A stretch of DNA of 36,529 nt from Saccoglossus kowalevskii (lineage: Eukaryota > Hemichordata > Enteropneusta > Harrimaniidae): contig NW_003136831.1 of NCBI RefSeq assembly GCF_000003605.2, positions 66,695 through 103,223 of the forward strand. Reading direction: 5' to 3'. Numbering within the stretch: position 1 is the first letter of the stretch; every line of letters starts with the position of its first letter. This document shows, piece after piece, positions 12,051-34,740 of this stretch. The notes beneath the pieces are model-generated. The model ran no database searches. It saw only the letters and a list, made by a program, of their open reading frames with translations, and was not told the origin of the DNA. Both the position numbers and the translations under genes were made by a program.

Positions 12051-12169
12051 AAATTTGAGTATTTAGTATTTCATTCGACAAATAATGATATGTTCACGAC
12101 GAGAACTAAAGTTTTATTTCATGTCAAATTATACTTTTTTATAACATTTTGATTGAAATACTCAAATTT
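12051..12169. mobile_element. Possible small inverted-repeat element, 119 bp
   Basis: AAATTTGAGTATTT (12051-12064) is the exact reverse complement of AAATACTCAAATTT (12156-12169). The interior is AT-rich and non-coding. The size suits a MITE, but AT-rich 14-mers can pair by chance and no target duplication is evident. Confidence 0.4.
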
Positions 12170-14209
12170 TCCACTTCCTTCTTTAACAATTTATTTCGGT
12201 GAGCTTGTAATTCTGACATAACATTTGATACATCGTGACTGCGGGAGGGAGGGGCTTTTGTTATCCGTTATTTCACAATCATTCATACATACGTGAATTT
12301 AGCATACACGTGTAATGTGTAACGAATTGACTGTGTTCCACAAAATGCTGTTGGAGCGGGACTGTGTTCCGTTTATATCTAGCTCTCTCCTTTCAGTAAT
12401 GATTAACGAGACAGTTACGCGAAAAGGTCACTTGGACCGAGAGCACAGAAGCGAAGAAAATATTGATGTGGATTTTATTCCAAAATTACGATGCCAATCC
12501 CATGTCAGTCTGGTAAAATTTGACATCAAAATTGAGTCACGATCAGTGGCTGGGCTCGATCTGTAAAAGTTTTCTCACAAACCATTCCCTCTGTGTGTAA
12601 AAACGGGCCACATACCCTGAAAAAATCGAACAGAGCTTGACATTCATAAATAATATATTGGGCTTCAGAAAAAACAAAGTGTTAAATTTAGTTGTTGTCG
12701 TAAATACTTTGCGACCGGTCGATGAACAATTGAAAACTCGTGATTCGTAGAAAATCTTCGGTACTGAAAATCATCTACCCTAGTCTGGTTTACCTTATTT
12801 TCTCAACTTGCAAAGAAAATAGATTCGCCGTATATCCTAATGTATTTCAGTATCATTTTTCGTTTTGAACTTAGATTATGAAGCCTGTCGAAGCACAAGA
12901 ACAAAAGTACGTGAATTGACACCGGTGATTGAATGGTGCAACACCTTTTCAATTCGCATCAAATATGATTTGTTACAACTTAATTGATTGGCTGAAAGGC
13001 ACCTGAGTCGAAGCAAGGCCTTGGTTACAGAACCATAAATGTGCGTATCATCTACAGGATTTTGCTAGAGAACCACATCCACTTTTTCAAGTATTTTTTT
13101 AGCACCGAAGTTGCCAACAAATTTCGAAAAAACAGGTTCGAATAAAATAAAGCTAGTGATTAGTAAGAATGGTTATTGATATATTACCCGATGCTCTTCG
13201 AGGTAAGAAATGTGTACTAGTTGGAATTGACTGTTTCAACGGGACAACTAGTTCTTTTATACTTTGGCGATGAAAAATAACAAATATATTTAATAATATG
13301 TATTTGTTTAATTATTTGGGTTTTCAGCCCCAAAATTACTGAACATGATCCCCATGAATTACGGTCAATGTTTGTCCGTTCTCGGCTTAAATGACAGACG
13401 TCGACACTGACGCATCCTAAACTCAGCATGAAGAAACCAACGACGATCGATATTCCAAAGAAATTATTACCGGAACACCGTCGATAAGCATTTCAAACAA
13501 TCGAAATCCACGCATGGAGCTCTTTATTTAATTCTATTGCTTTTCCATGTTTTCTTCTTGGGGGAAAACAACGATAATTATACAAACACACCGTGAAGAG
13601 TCAACAAGCAGGAAAGGAACCCAAGAAATTACACCGATGCACACTCTCAGCCCAAACACATTTAAATGCGTGCGTGTAATCAGACATATCGTGTTGATAC
13701 ATTTTAGTGGTAGTACATTATATTGTTTAAAATAAAATATTTCATAGTCATAGGGTCAGATTGCGTGCATATAATAATAGATAGATAGTTAAAAACTAAA
13801 TATATTTGAATTTGTGACGGCTATTCAACGTTTGTGGAAACCAGAATAGAATAGGTACATGTATACAATAGCGATATTGCTGAGACATCATGTTCATTAG
13901 TGACGTCATCAGCTAACGCCCCCTAGAGGCGATATAACGTCAAGCAAATTGGACGTTTGTCGTCTACTTCACAGCCCGCTTTATACTCGATATTTAGGGC
14001 ATTTCGCAGCACATACGAGTTGATTTTATCACCAGAATTCATTCACAGATCTCAAATTGTATGCACGGAGTGACAAATGCCAAACCTCTGCCTCCTTTAA
14101 AGTTTCAAGTCATATGCCTAATGCATAACCCCAAGAGGAAAGCACTGTGTCCCTTTTGGTGGTACAATCTACTAAAGACTATCAATGGACATTTCTAAAC
14201 AGACAAATA
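12170..14209. other. Non-coding region, nothing firmly recognised
   Basis: The open segment 12315-12566 has no domain signal. The stretch CGCCCCCTAGAGGCG (13917-13931) resembles a CTCF core motif read on the minus strand, and a CRE (TGACGTCA, 13901-13908) lies beside it. Neither is more than a motif match. Confidence 0.4.
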
Positions 14210-14417
14210 CTGTAAAACACTTTGAAATAGCCACATATCATTTTAGCGACTCAATGCATGAATTAACTGAATCTTAATTTAGTAAAGTGCCAATAATCTT
14301 ACTGCGAGCGAGAATATACTACTGTATATTCTAATTAGCAACATCTTAATTTAGCGAAATTGCGAATTAGCTAAATTAGCTAAAATACCATGCTAGCTAA
14401 AAAGACATGTTTTACAG
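14210..14417. mobile_element. TA-flanked MITE, 208 bp, short TIRs
   Basis: Left CTGTAAAACA (14210-14219) and right TGTTTTACAG (14408-14417) are exact inverted copies, flanked by TA on both sides (14208-14209, 14418-14419). The interior has repeated TTTAGCGAAA and TTAGCTAAA motifs. The length and the CTGTRRAAYAC-type end are like those of the 208-bp element at 8209-8416, so the two probably belong to related Tc1/mariner-like families. Confidence 0.7.
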
Positions 14418-14639
14418 TAGTTCAAAAAAAGTTAAACATAATAAAAATTAATATATCATATCGAATCTGTTACACAGTGCAACACCACCAGAGAAAGTAC
14501 CAGGGATCATGAACACATGGTCCAGAATAACAATTAATTCAAACACGTATTACCATTGTTCTCTGCATTTCTTCTAGATATTTTGACAACAATTGAAACC
14601 GAGAAAAGTGTGGAATTTCTGCCATTCCTATGAGCAACC

Positions 14640-14750
14640 ATGTCTGTCGAGCAAGCTGAATGCAAACACGCCAGACAAAAGATCTACATCGAAGAAACGG
14701 TGGGAGAATTTGAGAAAACATACACGTTAAAATGCAAGGCATGTGAAAAG
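14640..14750 (+). CDS. Candidate first coding exon of an unknown small gene
   Basis: An ATG at 14640 with A at position -3 follows an in-frame TGA (14631-14633). The frame runs 37 codons and then meets AAG|GTATAG, a plausible but not strong splice donor, in phase 0. The peptide starts MSVEQAECKHARQK and ends with KCKACEK, so it has a CxxC pair (C32, C35) plus C8 and H10. That composition could suit a small zinc-binding fold; this is inference. Without splicing the frame would end two codons later. It joins in phase to the exon at 16055-16267. I do not recognise the protein family. Alternative: a chance open segment. Confidence 0.4.
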
Positions 14751-14812
14751 GTATAGATGTATTTTTTAAAATATTTGCGCATGTTATAGTACGTAATAAG
14801 CTCCTTGTTGGG

Positions 14813-15250
14813 GATGTCCGGTGGCCGAGGGGAGTTCTTGCGAAGCGATTACGGCCGTTCGCGAGCGCCAGCCTGAGTTCGAGTCATGCATGCAGTACGT
14901 GTCTACTTTGATTTGACGTAGTATTTACTATGTCGATGTTACTTGCTTGCTGCACCATTACTGCACCATACTAGTAAAGCCAGATCTGAAGGCCTTTGCC
15001 GCAATGTCAAGCTATGCTGTGTGGCGTTGATCGACCTGGACGGGTTACACGCTATCTGCACGGTTATTAAGCACCTTTGAGGATGCCCGGGCCCACGGGG
15101 TACATGCTTTGACATGAAGCCATGCGAGTTGGTGCCATACGCGAGCATCATTTTGAGTCACACATGCAAGCTTTTCCTCTGATTTGATGTAGTATCCTAG
15201 TAGAGTGAATGTGGTAGTATTTACTATGTCGTCACGGTTTATTCGCTGTT
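14813..15250 (+). mobile_element. tRNA-derived SINE, partly duplicated
   Basis: The head looks like a class II (Leu/Ser-like) tRNA. A box-A-like TGGCCGAGGGG lies at about 14821-14831 and a box-B-like AGTTCGAGTC at about 14876-14885, as in an RNA polymerase III promoter. A related stretch recurs about 260 bp downstream: CGCGAGCAT, TGAGTCACACATGCA, CTGATTTGATGTAGTAT and AGTATTTACTATGTCG match CGCGAGCGC, GAGTCATGCATGCA, TTGATTTGACGTAGTAT and AGTATTTACTATGTCG. The unit therefore looks dimeric or internally duplicated. The right border is approximate. It lies in the presumed intron of the unknown small gene. Confidence 0.6.
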
Positions 15251-16054
15251 ACTTACTAACTATATGCAAATTACAACAACATTCCTTAGTCACGGTTATG
15301 GACTTGATTGCATCATGGAAGGTGCACAATCTCGCGTGGACAATAACCTTTGTCTTTTCCCGACAGACGCAACGGTTATTAAATCAATGTCAGCGTTATT
15401 TTCCGTATTGATTTTTAAATCTGCATATTTTAACGAAAAAAAATATTTGTTTCACCGTTGGGGACAGTCAACACTCCAGCTCAACAAATCAGCTGTGTAA
15501 TATTCTGCCATAGAGGGCAGTACTTGTTAGCAAATTTAACAACGCAAAAACAGGCGGTCCCAAATCGCTCTCATATATTGTGAATTATCAACTTAAATAA
15601 GTTGGTATGTTTAATAATTAACAACTTGAATACTAGTACCCTACTAATCTTATTTTTGGGCCCTGTCGCGACGCAGTGCCACAACGACGGGAGGGGAAAC
15701 AGTTCATATTGTTGATATGAACCGAAGTCGTCCATCATCACAAACTAATAGTGTTTTGAAAGATTTACTAACACATTAAGACAAATGGCGATTGATTACA
15801 CTGGAGCGTACTAGTCAAATTGAACAACATTGCTTTCACCAATATACCCCATTATTTCATTACACAACCACTTCGTCGCTAGGGAAACATAAACTATATG
15901 CTTATTTTTTTCTAATTACCCGGATGTGTTTACAAAAAAAAAAGATTATTTTCACACAATCCTTTGCAAAATCCAATATGGGGTTAAAACATTTCTTCCC
16001 TACACACGATTGAAGAACAACCTGTTAATTCTTCTTCTATTCTATTCTTTGAAG
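15251..16054. other. Presumed intron or spacer, nothing else recognised
   Basis: The open segments at 15205-15411, 15264-15500 and 15792-16013 show no domain. The 3' end (about 16021-16054) is pyrimidine-rich and ends TTCTTTGAAG, a good splice acceptor for the exon that follows. Confidence 0.4.
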
Positions 16055-16267
16055 GCTCTGTACGCATACAGTCGGCGGGAGGTTCCAGGACAAAATGGCG
16101 ACGAGGACATTTACATAGGAGACCAGGCCTGGTTCGACAGTCCTCGAGGTTTTGATTACAAGAAAGCGAAGAAAATGGGAGTACAAGTCGTGAAAGTTAA
16201 GAAAAGACAATCACTTGCTGATGACGATGGCAACGAAGAAATTGTTGTTGGCGACGACGATGATTAG
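16055..16267 (+). CDS. Terminal coding exon of an unknown protein with acidic tail
   Basis: A pyrimidine-rich tract ending in AAG (16052-16054) precedes 70 codons and a TAG stop (16265-16267). The peptide starts ALYAYSRREVPGQ, has a charged, probably structured middle (DYKKAKKMGVQVVKVKKRQ) and ends in an acidic run (GDDDD). The composition is that of real coding sequence: few rare residues, with segregated basic and acidic blocks. It is open in phase 0 and so joins directly to the candidate exon at 14640-14750, giving 107 residues, or to undetected exons further upstream. A variant poly(A) signal, ATTAAA, occurs near 16436. I do not recognise the family. Confidence 0.6.
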   Translation, partial: ALYAYSRREVPGQNGDEDIYIGDQAWFDSPRGFDYKKAKKMGVQVVKVKKRQSLADDDGNEEIVVGDDDD

Positions 16268-17616
16268 CCGTTATGAGTGTGACCATATGACATTTATTTT
16301 TAACTTAAATCTAGTAAACAACTAAATCATGATTTATATGTTCAATATACTGTGACGTCATTTAATCATTTATTGGATTATTCGTCCAATGTCGGCATTA
16401 CTATAAAAATACTTATCGTTCAATATTACATACTATTATTAAAATAGCGCAATGGAATATTCCGATCAAATACACCATTGCTCGAGGCGACTCTCAATGT
16501 ATTTGAACACTTGTAATACGTCATTACGATATTTGAGCGTGACGCATACTACATCGCCTTGTTTATTATATTCCTGTTGAATTGTGTTTCTTTTTATGGT
16601 ATCTGCAGAAAAACAAATTATCAAGATTTCTCAATTTTGTTCAGTTACTTACCTGCCACAGTGTACTGCCTTAATAAAGTCCCCTCGAGTTAAAGTATGA
16701 AATGTAACTCGTTGTTATTATATGAAATATGTACTTACAGTTCATCAATGCGTCACGTCAAGTTCAACCATGAGCTATTCATCATTTTCCAGAACGATGT
16801 TTAGAAGTAATATTTTATATTATAATTACATTGACTGCTTGGCAATCGTCAGTATGTATAAAACGTCATTCACATGTACATTGCGTCCTCTTTCGACGAA
16901 ACCATACTATGATGTACCTCAGGCTGCTGAGATTAGAATTCTCTCAACGTCGACAATGTCTCATACTTCAGCCAAAAAACAATGTTCCTTGAGTTCATGT
17001 ATTCCAAAGGACTGGTCAGTATTCCAGGGAATGAACGATAACAAAACAGCGTTGTCGCAGTGAATCACATGGCTTTCACTCAACTCCATTATATCTATGA
17101 AACATACCGCCGCTTGAGGGCGCTACTCATAGAGAACAACTGTCCTGCTGGTCTCATGCCACTAATTAACCAATGGCTGCTCGTAGCTCTCAATTTAAAT
17201 GCCCAGCAAGAACCAATGAAATTTTTTAAATATTATTTTTCTCAGGTGCTCCCTGTTTGAGGGCGTAATCACCTGGGTCAGAGGTGAGACCAACATGTGG
17301 TCTTTTGTTTACTACTTAGCGGCTGTGTACCTGTGGGTTTATTCTGTGTGTTAATGGATGTTCTAATCTTGGTGTTTTTCCAGTGATTTCTCTTGGTGCA
17401 ATCCAAATACAGTAGGTGTGTCTTGTTTACCTGAGATTTGCAAGAGTTTGAGCTGGCCAACATGTTAGTTTTTTTCATATGGTTGATTACTGGCATGTTG
17501 ATTTCCCATTTTTGAGCCATATTTTCAACTTTCTTCGTCATTTTCATATAGCAATCTCGTAATATGTTAACATTGTCGTCTATGGAAATTCAATTAGTGG
17601 TATGAGCCCTGCTGAC
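16268..17616. other. 3' flank and spacer, nothing firmly recognised
   Basis: An AATAAA lies near 16671. Open segments at 16722-17063 (plus) and 17278-17547 (minus) lack recognisable domains. CCGCTTGAGGGCGCTA (17110-17125) resembles a CTCF core motif on the plus strand. Confidence 0.4.
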
Positions 17617-17625
17617 ACACCTCTT
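17617..17625. repeat. Target-site duplication, left copy (ACACCTCTT)
   Basis: The nine bases immediately left of the TIR at 17626 are identical to the nine immediately right of the opposite TIR (18826-18834). Confidence 0.8.
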
Positions 17626-17686
17626 TAGACTGGCGCAGTCGGGGCGATTAATATGAAAAGCCTTACGGGACCCTGCTGCGTCAATA

Positions 17687-17982
17687 NNNNNNNNNNNNNN
17701 NNNNNNNNNNNNNNNNNNNNNNNNNNNNNNNNNNNNNNNNNNNNNNNNNNNNNNNNNNNNNNNNNNNNNNNNNNNNNNNNNNNNNNNNNNNNNNNNNNNN
17801 NNNNNNNNNNNNNNNNNNNNNNNNNNNNNNNNNNNNNNNNNNNNNNNNNNNNNNNNNNNNNNNNNNNNNNNNNNNNNNNNNNNNNNNNNNNNNNNNNNNN
17901 NNNNNNNNNNNNNNNNNNNNNNNNNNNNNNNNNNNNNNNNNNNNNNNNNNNNNNNNNNNNNNNNNNNNNNNNNNNNNNNNNN
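17687..17982. other. Assembly gap (296 N)
   Basis: A run of N lies inside the transposon, directly after the left inverted-repeat arm. Assembly probably failed here because of the inverted repeats. The true gap length is unknown. Confidence 0.99.
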
Positions 17983-18225
17983 AAATTAAAGATCGCGTCT
18001 GCGACCTATACGTTGCAGAGTGTTAGTGACTTCGACAAATCATCACCCGTTAAATCGCGACTACTACAACTCGCTTTGCGACAACTGCTAATTATTTAGC
18101 GACGACTGTGAATAAGTTTGGCGCTGATTGCTACTACTCCGATTTGTAAACGTAGACATCGGAAATCGCACTTTTGTTGAAGAAGCAGCTAAATTTTGAA
18201 GCTATATGTTTTACCATGCAATTTA

Positions 18226-18327
18226 TATTGACGCAGCAGGGTCCCGTACGGCTTTCCATAGATTAATTTGTTTTTGTAGTTCAAATAAAATACAACAAAT
18301 GCGAAATGGAGGTGTTAGCGCGAAATC
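18226..18327. repeat. Internal fused inverted copies of both transposon subterminal ends
   Basis: 18226-18260 pairs with the left subterminal region (GACGCAGCAGGGTCCCGTA is the inverse of TACGGGACCCTGCTGCGTC). 18261-18327 pairs with the right subterminal region 18737-18805 (for example GAGGTGTTAGCGCGAAATC, inverse of GATTTCGCGCTAACACCTC). Confidence 0.8.
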
Positions 18328-18825
18328 CCCTGTAACTGTGAAATCACCCCGACTGGTTTATTCTGAATGGCCCTCTATCGACACTGCAGAAACCCGTCGA
18401 TTTTTTAACGGGTAATTATGTTAATGATGTTCTAATTGACAATCATCTAAGTCAATCACAACGTCTCTTCAACTGATCTCTGACCGAGAAGACTACAACC
18501 GATTTGTTTAATTCTGCGACTAGTACGGTTACTTTTTTTTTTACAAATTGTGATGAATTAGAAACGACGACTACGACAAACTCGGATTTCAACGTGCCAC
18601 CATGTTATGTCTGCGGCTGTCTGCAGTGTGACCTTTACCATGTTCACCTCATTTTGCACGTGTCTCCGCGCTCACCTGTTGGCATTCATGAATATTTAAT
18701 AGCAATGAATTTCCTGCAGAATAAACCAGTCGGGATGATTTCGCGCTAACACCTCTATTTCGCGATTTTTTTTATTTTATTTAAACTACAAAAAACAAAT
18801 TAATCGCCCCGACTGCGCCAGTCTA

Positions 18826-18834
18826 ACACCTCTT
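18826..18834. repeat. Target-site duplication, right copy (ACACCTCTT)
   Basis: Identical to 17617-17625. Confidence 0.8.
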
Positions 18835-20431
18835 ATCATCAAGGTGTATCCAGAGGTTCACTTGAATGATGAATAAATAATTGAAAAGTGTACATATATG
18901 TATTAATCACGATTTTAATAATGAGTGTAACGAGCGAACGTAGTGTACACGACGTTCCCCGGGATCAAAGAGCGCTGAACTCGCATCAAACACAGATTAA
19001 TACCTCTAGAAGTTCATGAGCAATCAATACGAAGAATTGACAATCGATGCGGGGATAATTAGCAATGTTCTATTTTAAAATAAAGGAAACTCGGAAGCTG
19101 GCTTACATTATATTTAATTTGGCTTAATAACCGGGTTATTACTTTGCTATAACATTCGTACATGGTCAATACATACCCACTACATATGTCCAAATTCCAA
19201 TGTAATACAGTAACTCTAATAATGATAGTTCTCTACAGCATATTAATTTTAAAAATACACATACGAGAAATCGACAGGAAAATTGATAAATAGAGAAACG
19301 GATCATAACCTGTGTGTTCTATTTTAATTTAAATAATATTTTTAACTGACAGTTTAAAAAATTACTAGCCATTAATCACCACGTTGCGTGGAGGTTAGCA
19401 CAAATATAGCGTAGATCAAAATAAATCAACTTTATAAATAATGGGCCTAACGTCCACACCTTCCGATGGATGTTACTAATTAGAGAACAACTCATTCCTA
19501 TTAGTTTTCGATTTTATTGTCATATTATGTGAGGGAATTTAAATAATATACACAAAAGTACACTAATCGTATTAATGACAGCCATTCGATTGAATTTGGC
19601 GTTTTCGAAAGAAAATGATCTTGTCTCTCGACTATGTACATCATATCAACTAACTATTGTTTTTTTGAGAGCAAATGTCTGAGAGCGACCTTCTGTATAT
19701 TTTTTTTTATTAATTTGTAGGAAAGCGGGTTAAATCGTATAGGCGAGCAATGTGCGTGATTCATACGGTACAACGGATGAAAACGGTTAGTCGACTCAAT
19801 TACATATTTTCCTGTGCCTACAAAATAACGGTTGTGAAACCGGAAGTATTCCAGTGCGCATGCCCATGATTTCTTGGGTACAACAGAGCATACACAATTA
19901 TAATTCGGCGTTATAACGCCACCCATTTCTAATCACAGATAGGTTGACTCGTAGATATTTCTACATTTTTAAAATGATCAAACTCATGAAATATTTTCTT
20001 AAAAATAAACTATTCTTTTAGAATCAAAACAAAATTATAACAGCAAATTATAAATGTAAAGTAAAGCACTATCAACCTATACTTAGAATACAACTGAAAC
20101 AAGCAAGTAAACCCTATTCATTCAGATGTCACATAAACAATAATAAAAATAGCCTTTTGTACAGACCACATGATAAGACATGTCACATGGACCGCATGGG
20201 TACAGACGGAATTTATATCGATGCCCGCTCAGTACAGATATTTTACAGCTGTGTAGAACTTACAGGTAAATATACAGTTTTCTGTTTCATTATTTCTTAA
20301 ATGACCAATCATCATTTTGTCATGTTGTGCTCTAAATTAGTGCAAGTTCACTTCGTTACCCTGGGTAATGTTGGTTTATAGAACATATCTTCCTATTTTC
20401 GTAGGTGGTGAAGGATTATCGAACATAGAGC
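18835..20431. other. Upstream region of the SUR-like gene
   Basis: AT-rich; no exon or clear core promoter was recognised. A TTTTCGTAG (20396-20404) just upstream of the start codon could be a splice acceptor for a 5'-UTR intron, which would place the promoter further upstream. The minus-strand open segment 19654-19926 has no recognisable features. Confidence 0.4.
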
Positions 20432-31685
<11,254 letters not shown>

Positions 31686-32018
31686 GTAAGCTATCAAACA
31701 AGCTGATAAAATAGGTATTTCAACAATTTGGTGAACGATGATTATTAGTTTTCCTGTCATTGCCTGCATGACATTGAATGTAAAACTGAAATTAAGTAGA
31801 TGTAATAGTCGTCGTCGAATGATGTCAGTGACAAAAGACGAAACAGCATACATGCTTGTTTGTATTTCTGTAATGTTTCGGTAATAAACAAATATCTTCT
31901 CCCTAATGCAGTTGAAAACAAAAAAAAACATTTCTTACGCCGATCTATTAATAATCAAAATGTGTGCTACCTAAATTAAATAATTATAAAACGGCAATCC
32001 CCTACCATAACAAAGACC
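31686..32018 (+). other. Start of intron 15, unique part
   Basis: About 330 bp of unique AT-rich sequence separates the exon 15 donor from the first minisatellite unit. No exon was recognised. Confidence 0.6.
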
Positions 32019-33964
32019 TTTCATCGCCCATGACCATTCATTACCCATGATCAAACCTTGCCCATGACCATTAATTGCCCATGACCATTAATTGCCCATG
32101 ACCATTCATTGCCCATGACCATTCATTGCCCATGACCATTCATTGCCCATGACCATTCATTGCCCATGACCATTCATTGCCCATGACCATTCATTGCCCA
32201 TGACCATACCTTGCCCATGACCATACCTTGCCCATGACCATACCTTGCCCATGACCATACCTTGCCCATGACCATACCTTGCCCTTGCCCAAGACCATAC
32301 CTTGGCCATGACCATACCTTGGCCATGACCATACCTTGGCCATGACCATACCTTGGCCATGACCATTCATTGCCCATGACCATACCTTGCCCATGGCCAT
32401 ACCTTGGCCATGGCCATACCTTGCCCATGACCATACCTTGCCCATGACCATACCTTGCCCATGATCATACCATGACCATGACCATACCTTGCCAAGACCA
32501 AACCTTGCCCATGACCATACCTTGACCATGACCATAACCATACCTTGCCCATGACAACACCTTGCCCATGACCATACTTTGCCCATAACCATACCCTGCC
32601 CATGACCATTCCTAGCCCATGACCATACCCTGCCCATGATCATTCATTGGCCATGACCATACCGTGCCCATTACCGCACGGTGCCCATGACCATATCTTG
32701 CCCATGACCATACCTTGCCCATGACCATACCCTGCCCATGATCATTCATTGCCTATGACCATACCTTGGCCATGACCATACCTTGGCCATGACCATACCT
32801 TGGCCATGACCATACCTTGCCCATGACCATACCTTGCCCATGACCATACCTTGCCCATGACCATTCATTGCCCATGACCATTCATTGCCCATGACCATTC
32901 ATTGTCCATGACCATACTTTGCCCATGACCATACTCTCTCCATGATCATTCATTGGCCATGTACATACCTTGCCCATGACCATACCATACCCATGAGCAT
33001 TCATGGCCATGTACATACCTTGCCCATGACTATTCATTGCCCATGACCATACCTTACCCATGACCATACCTTGACCATGACCATACCTTGCCCATGACCA
33101 TACCTTGACTATGACCATACCATGCCCGTGACCATACCATGCCCGTGACCATACCTTGGCCTTGACCATACCTTGCCCATGGTCATACCTTGACCATGAC
33201 CATACCTTGCCCATGACCATTCATTGCCCATGACCATACCTCGCCCATGATCCTACCTTGCCCATGACCATACCTTGCCCATGACCATACCTTGCCCATG
33301 ACCATTCATTGCCCATGAACATACCTTGCCCATGACCGTGCCATGCCCATGAGCACTCATTGGCCATGTACATACCTTGCCCACGACCATTCATTGCCCA
33401 CGACCATACCGTGCCCATGACCATACCCTGCCCATGATCGTACATTGCCCATGACCATTCATTGCCCATGACCATTCATTGCCCATGACCATTCATTGCC
33501 CATGATCATTCATTGGCCATGTACATACCTTGCCCACGACCATTCATTGCCCATGACCATTCATTGCGCATGACCATTCATTGCCCATGATCATTCATTT
33601 TCCATGTATGTACCTTGGCCATGACCATACCTCGCCCGTGACCATACCTCGCCCGTGACCATACCTCGCCCGTGACCATACCTCGCCCGTGACCATACCT
33701 CGCCCGTGACCATACCTCGCCCGTGACCATACCTCGCACGTGACCATTCCCTGCCCATGACCATTCCCTGCCCATGACCATTCCCTGCCCATGACCATAG
33801 CCTGCCCATGATCATTCATTGGCCATGTACATACCTTGCCCATGGCCATTCATTGCCCATGACCATTCATTGCCCATGACCATACCATGCCCATGAGTAT
33901 TCATGGGCCATGTACATACCTTGCCCGCGACCATTCATTGTCCATGACCATTCATTGGCCATGA

Positions 33965-34095
33965 CCATACCCTGCCAACGACCATTCATTGCCCATGACC
34001 ATACCCTGCTCATGACCATACCATGCCCATGACCATACCCTGCCCATGACTATTCATTGGCCGTGTACATATCTTGCCCATGACCATTCATTGCC
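33965..34095. repeat. Second duplicated block in the array, first copy
   Basis: The rare markers CCTGCCAACGACC, CCTGCTCATGACC and TTGGCCGTGTACATATC occur in the same order here and 350 bp downstream (about 34315-34440). Confidence 0.8.
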
Positions 34096-34314
34096 CATAA
34101 CCATACCCTGCCCATGACCATACCTTGCCCATGACCATACCTTGCCAATGACCATACCTTGCCAATGACCATACCCTGCCCATGACCATACCATGCCCAT
34201 GCCCATGACCATACCTTGCCCATGACCATATCTTGTCAATGACCACACCCTGCCCATGCCCATACCATACCATGCCCATGACCATACCATACCATACCAT
34301 GCCATTGGCCATGA

Positions 34315-34440
34315 CCATACCCTGCCAACGACCATTCATTGCCCATGACCATACCCTGCTCATGACCATACCATGCCCATGACCATACCCTGCCCATGAC
34401 TATTCATTGGCCGTGTACATATCTTGCCCATGATCATTCA
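34315..34440. repeat. Second duplicated block in the array, second copy
   Basis: Partner of 33965-34095, with the same rare variant units in the same order at a 350-bp offset. Confidence 0.8.
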
Positions 34441-34740
34441 TTGGCCATGTACATACCTTGCCCACGAACATTCAATGCCCATGACCATTCATTGCCCATG
34501 ACCATACCTTGCCCTTGACCATACACTGCCCATGCCCATACCATACCATGCCCATGACCATACCATACCATACCATGCCCATGACCATTCATTGGCCATG
34601 TACATATCTTGCCCATGACCATTCATTGCCCATGACCATACCGTACCCTGCCCATGACCATACCCTTCCTATGACCATACCTTGCTCATGGCCATACTTT
34701 GCCTATGACCATACCTTGCTCATGGCCATACTTTGCCTAT

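Larger units (their letters stand above)
17626..18825. mobile_element. 1.2-kb DNA transposon with 27-bp TIRs, nested inverted repeats
   Basis: The left TIR (17626-17652, beginning TAGACTGGCGCAGTCGGGGC) is the exact reverse complement of 18799-18825. It is flanked by a 9-bp duplication, ACACCTCTT, which is a length typical of Mutator-like elements (8-11 bp); a hAT-type origin (8 bp) is less likely. Inside there is a second level of structure. The sequence next to the left TIR (about 17653-17686) is inverted at 18226-18260, and that next to the right TIR (18737-18805) is inverted at 18261-18327. The two inner copies meet at GATTAAT without the outer 20-bp tips. No transposase is visible, but 296 bases inside are unknown. 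Confidence 0.85.

Noticed and set aside
14813-14900. Functional tRNA gene
   Set aside because: Box-A- and box-B-like elements are present, but the acceptor and other stems do not pair convincingly and a SINE-like tail follows. It is a tRNA-derived SINE.
15500-15520. CCATAGAGGGCAG as a CTCF site
   Set aside because: It is one base short of the core spacing.
16722-17063. 113-codon plus-strand open frame
   Set aside because: No recognisable domain, odd composition and no splice context. It was left unannotated.
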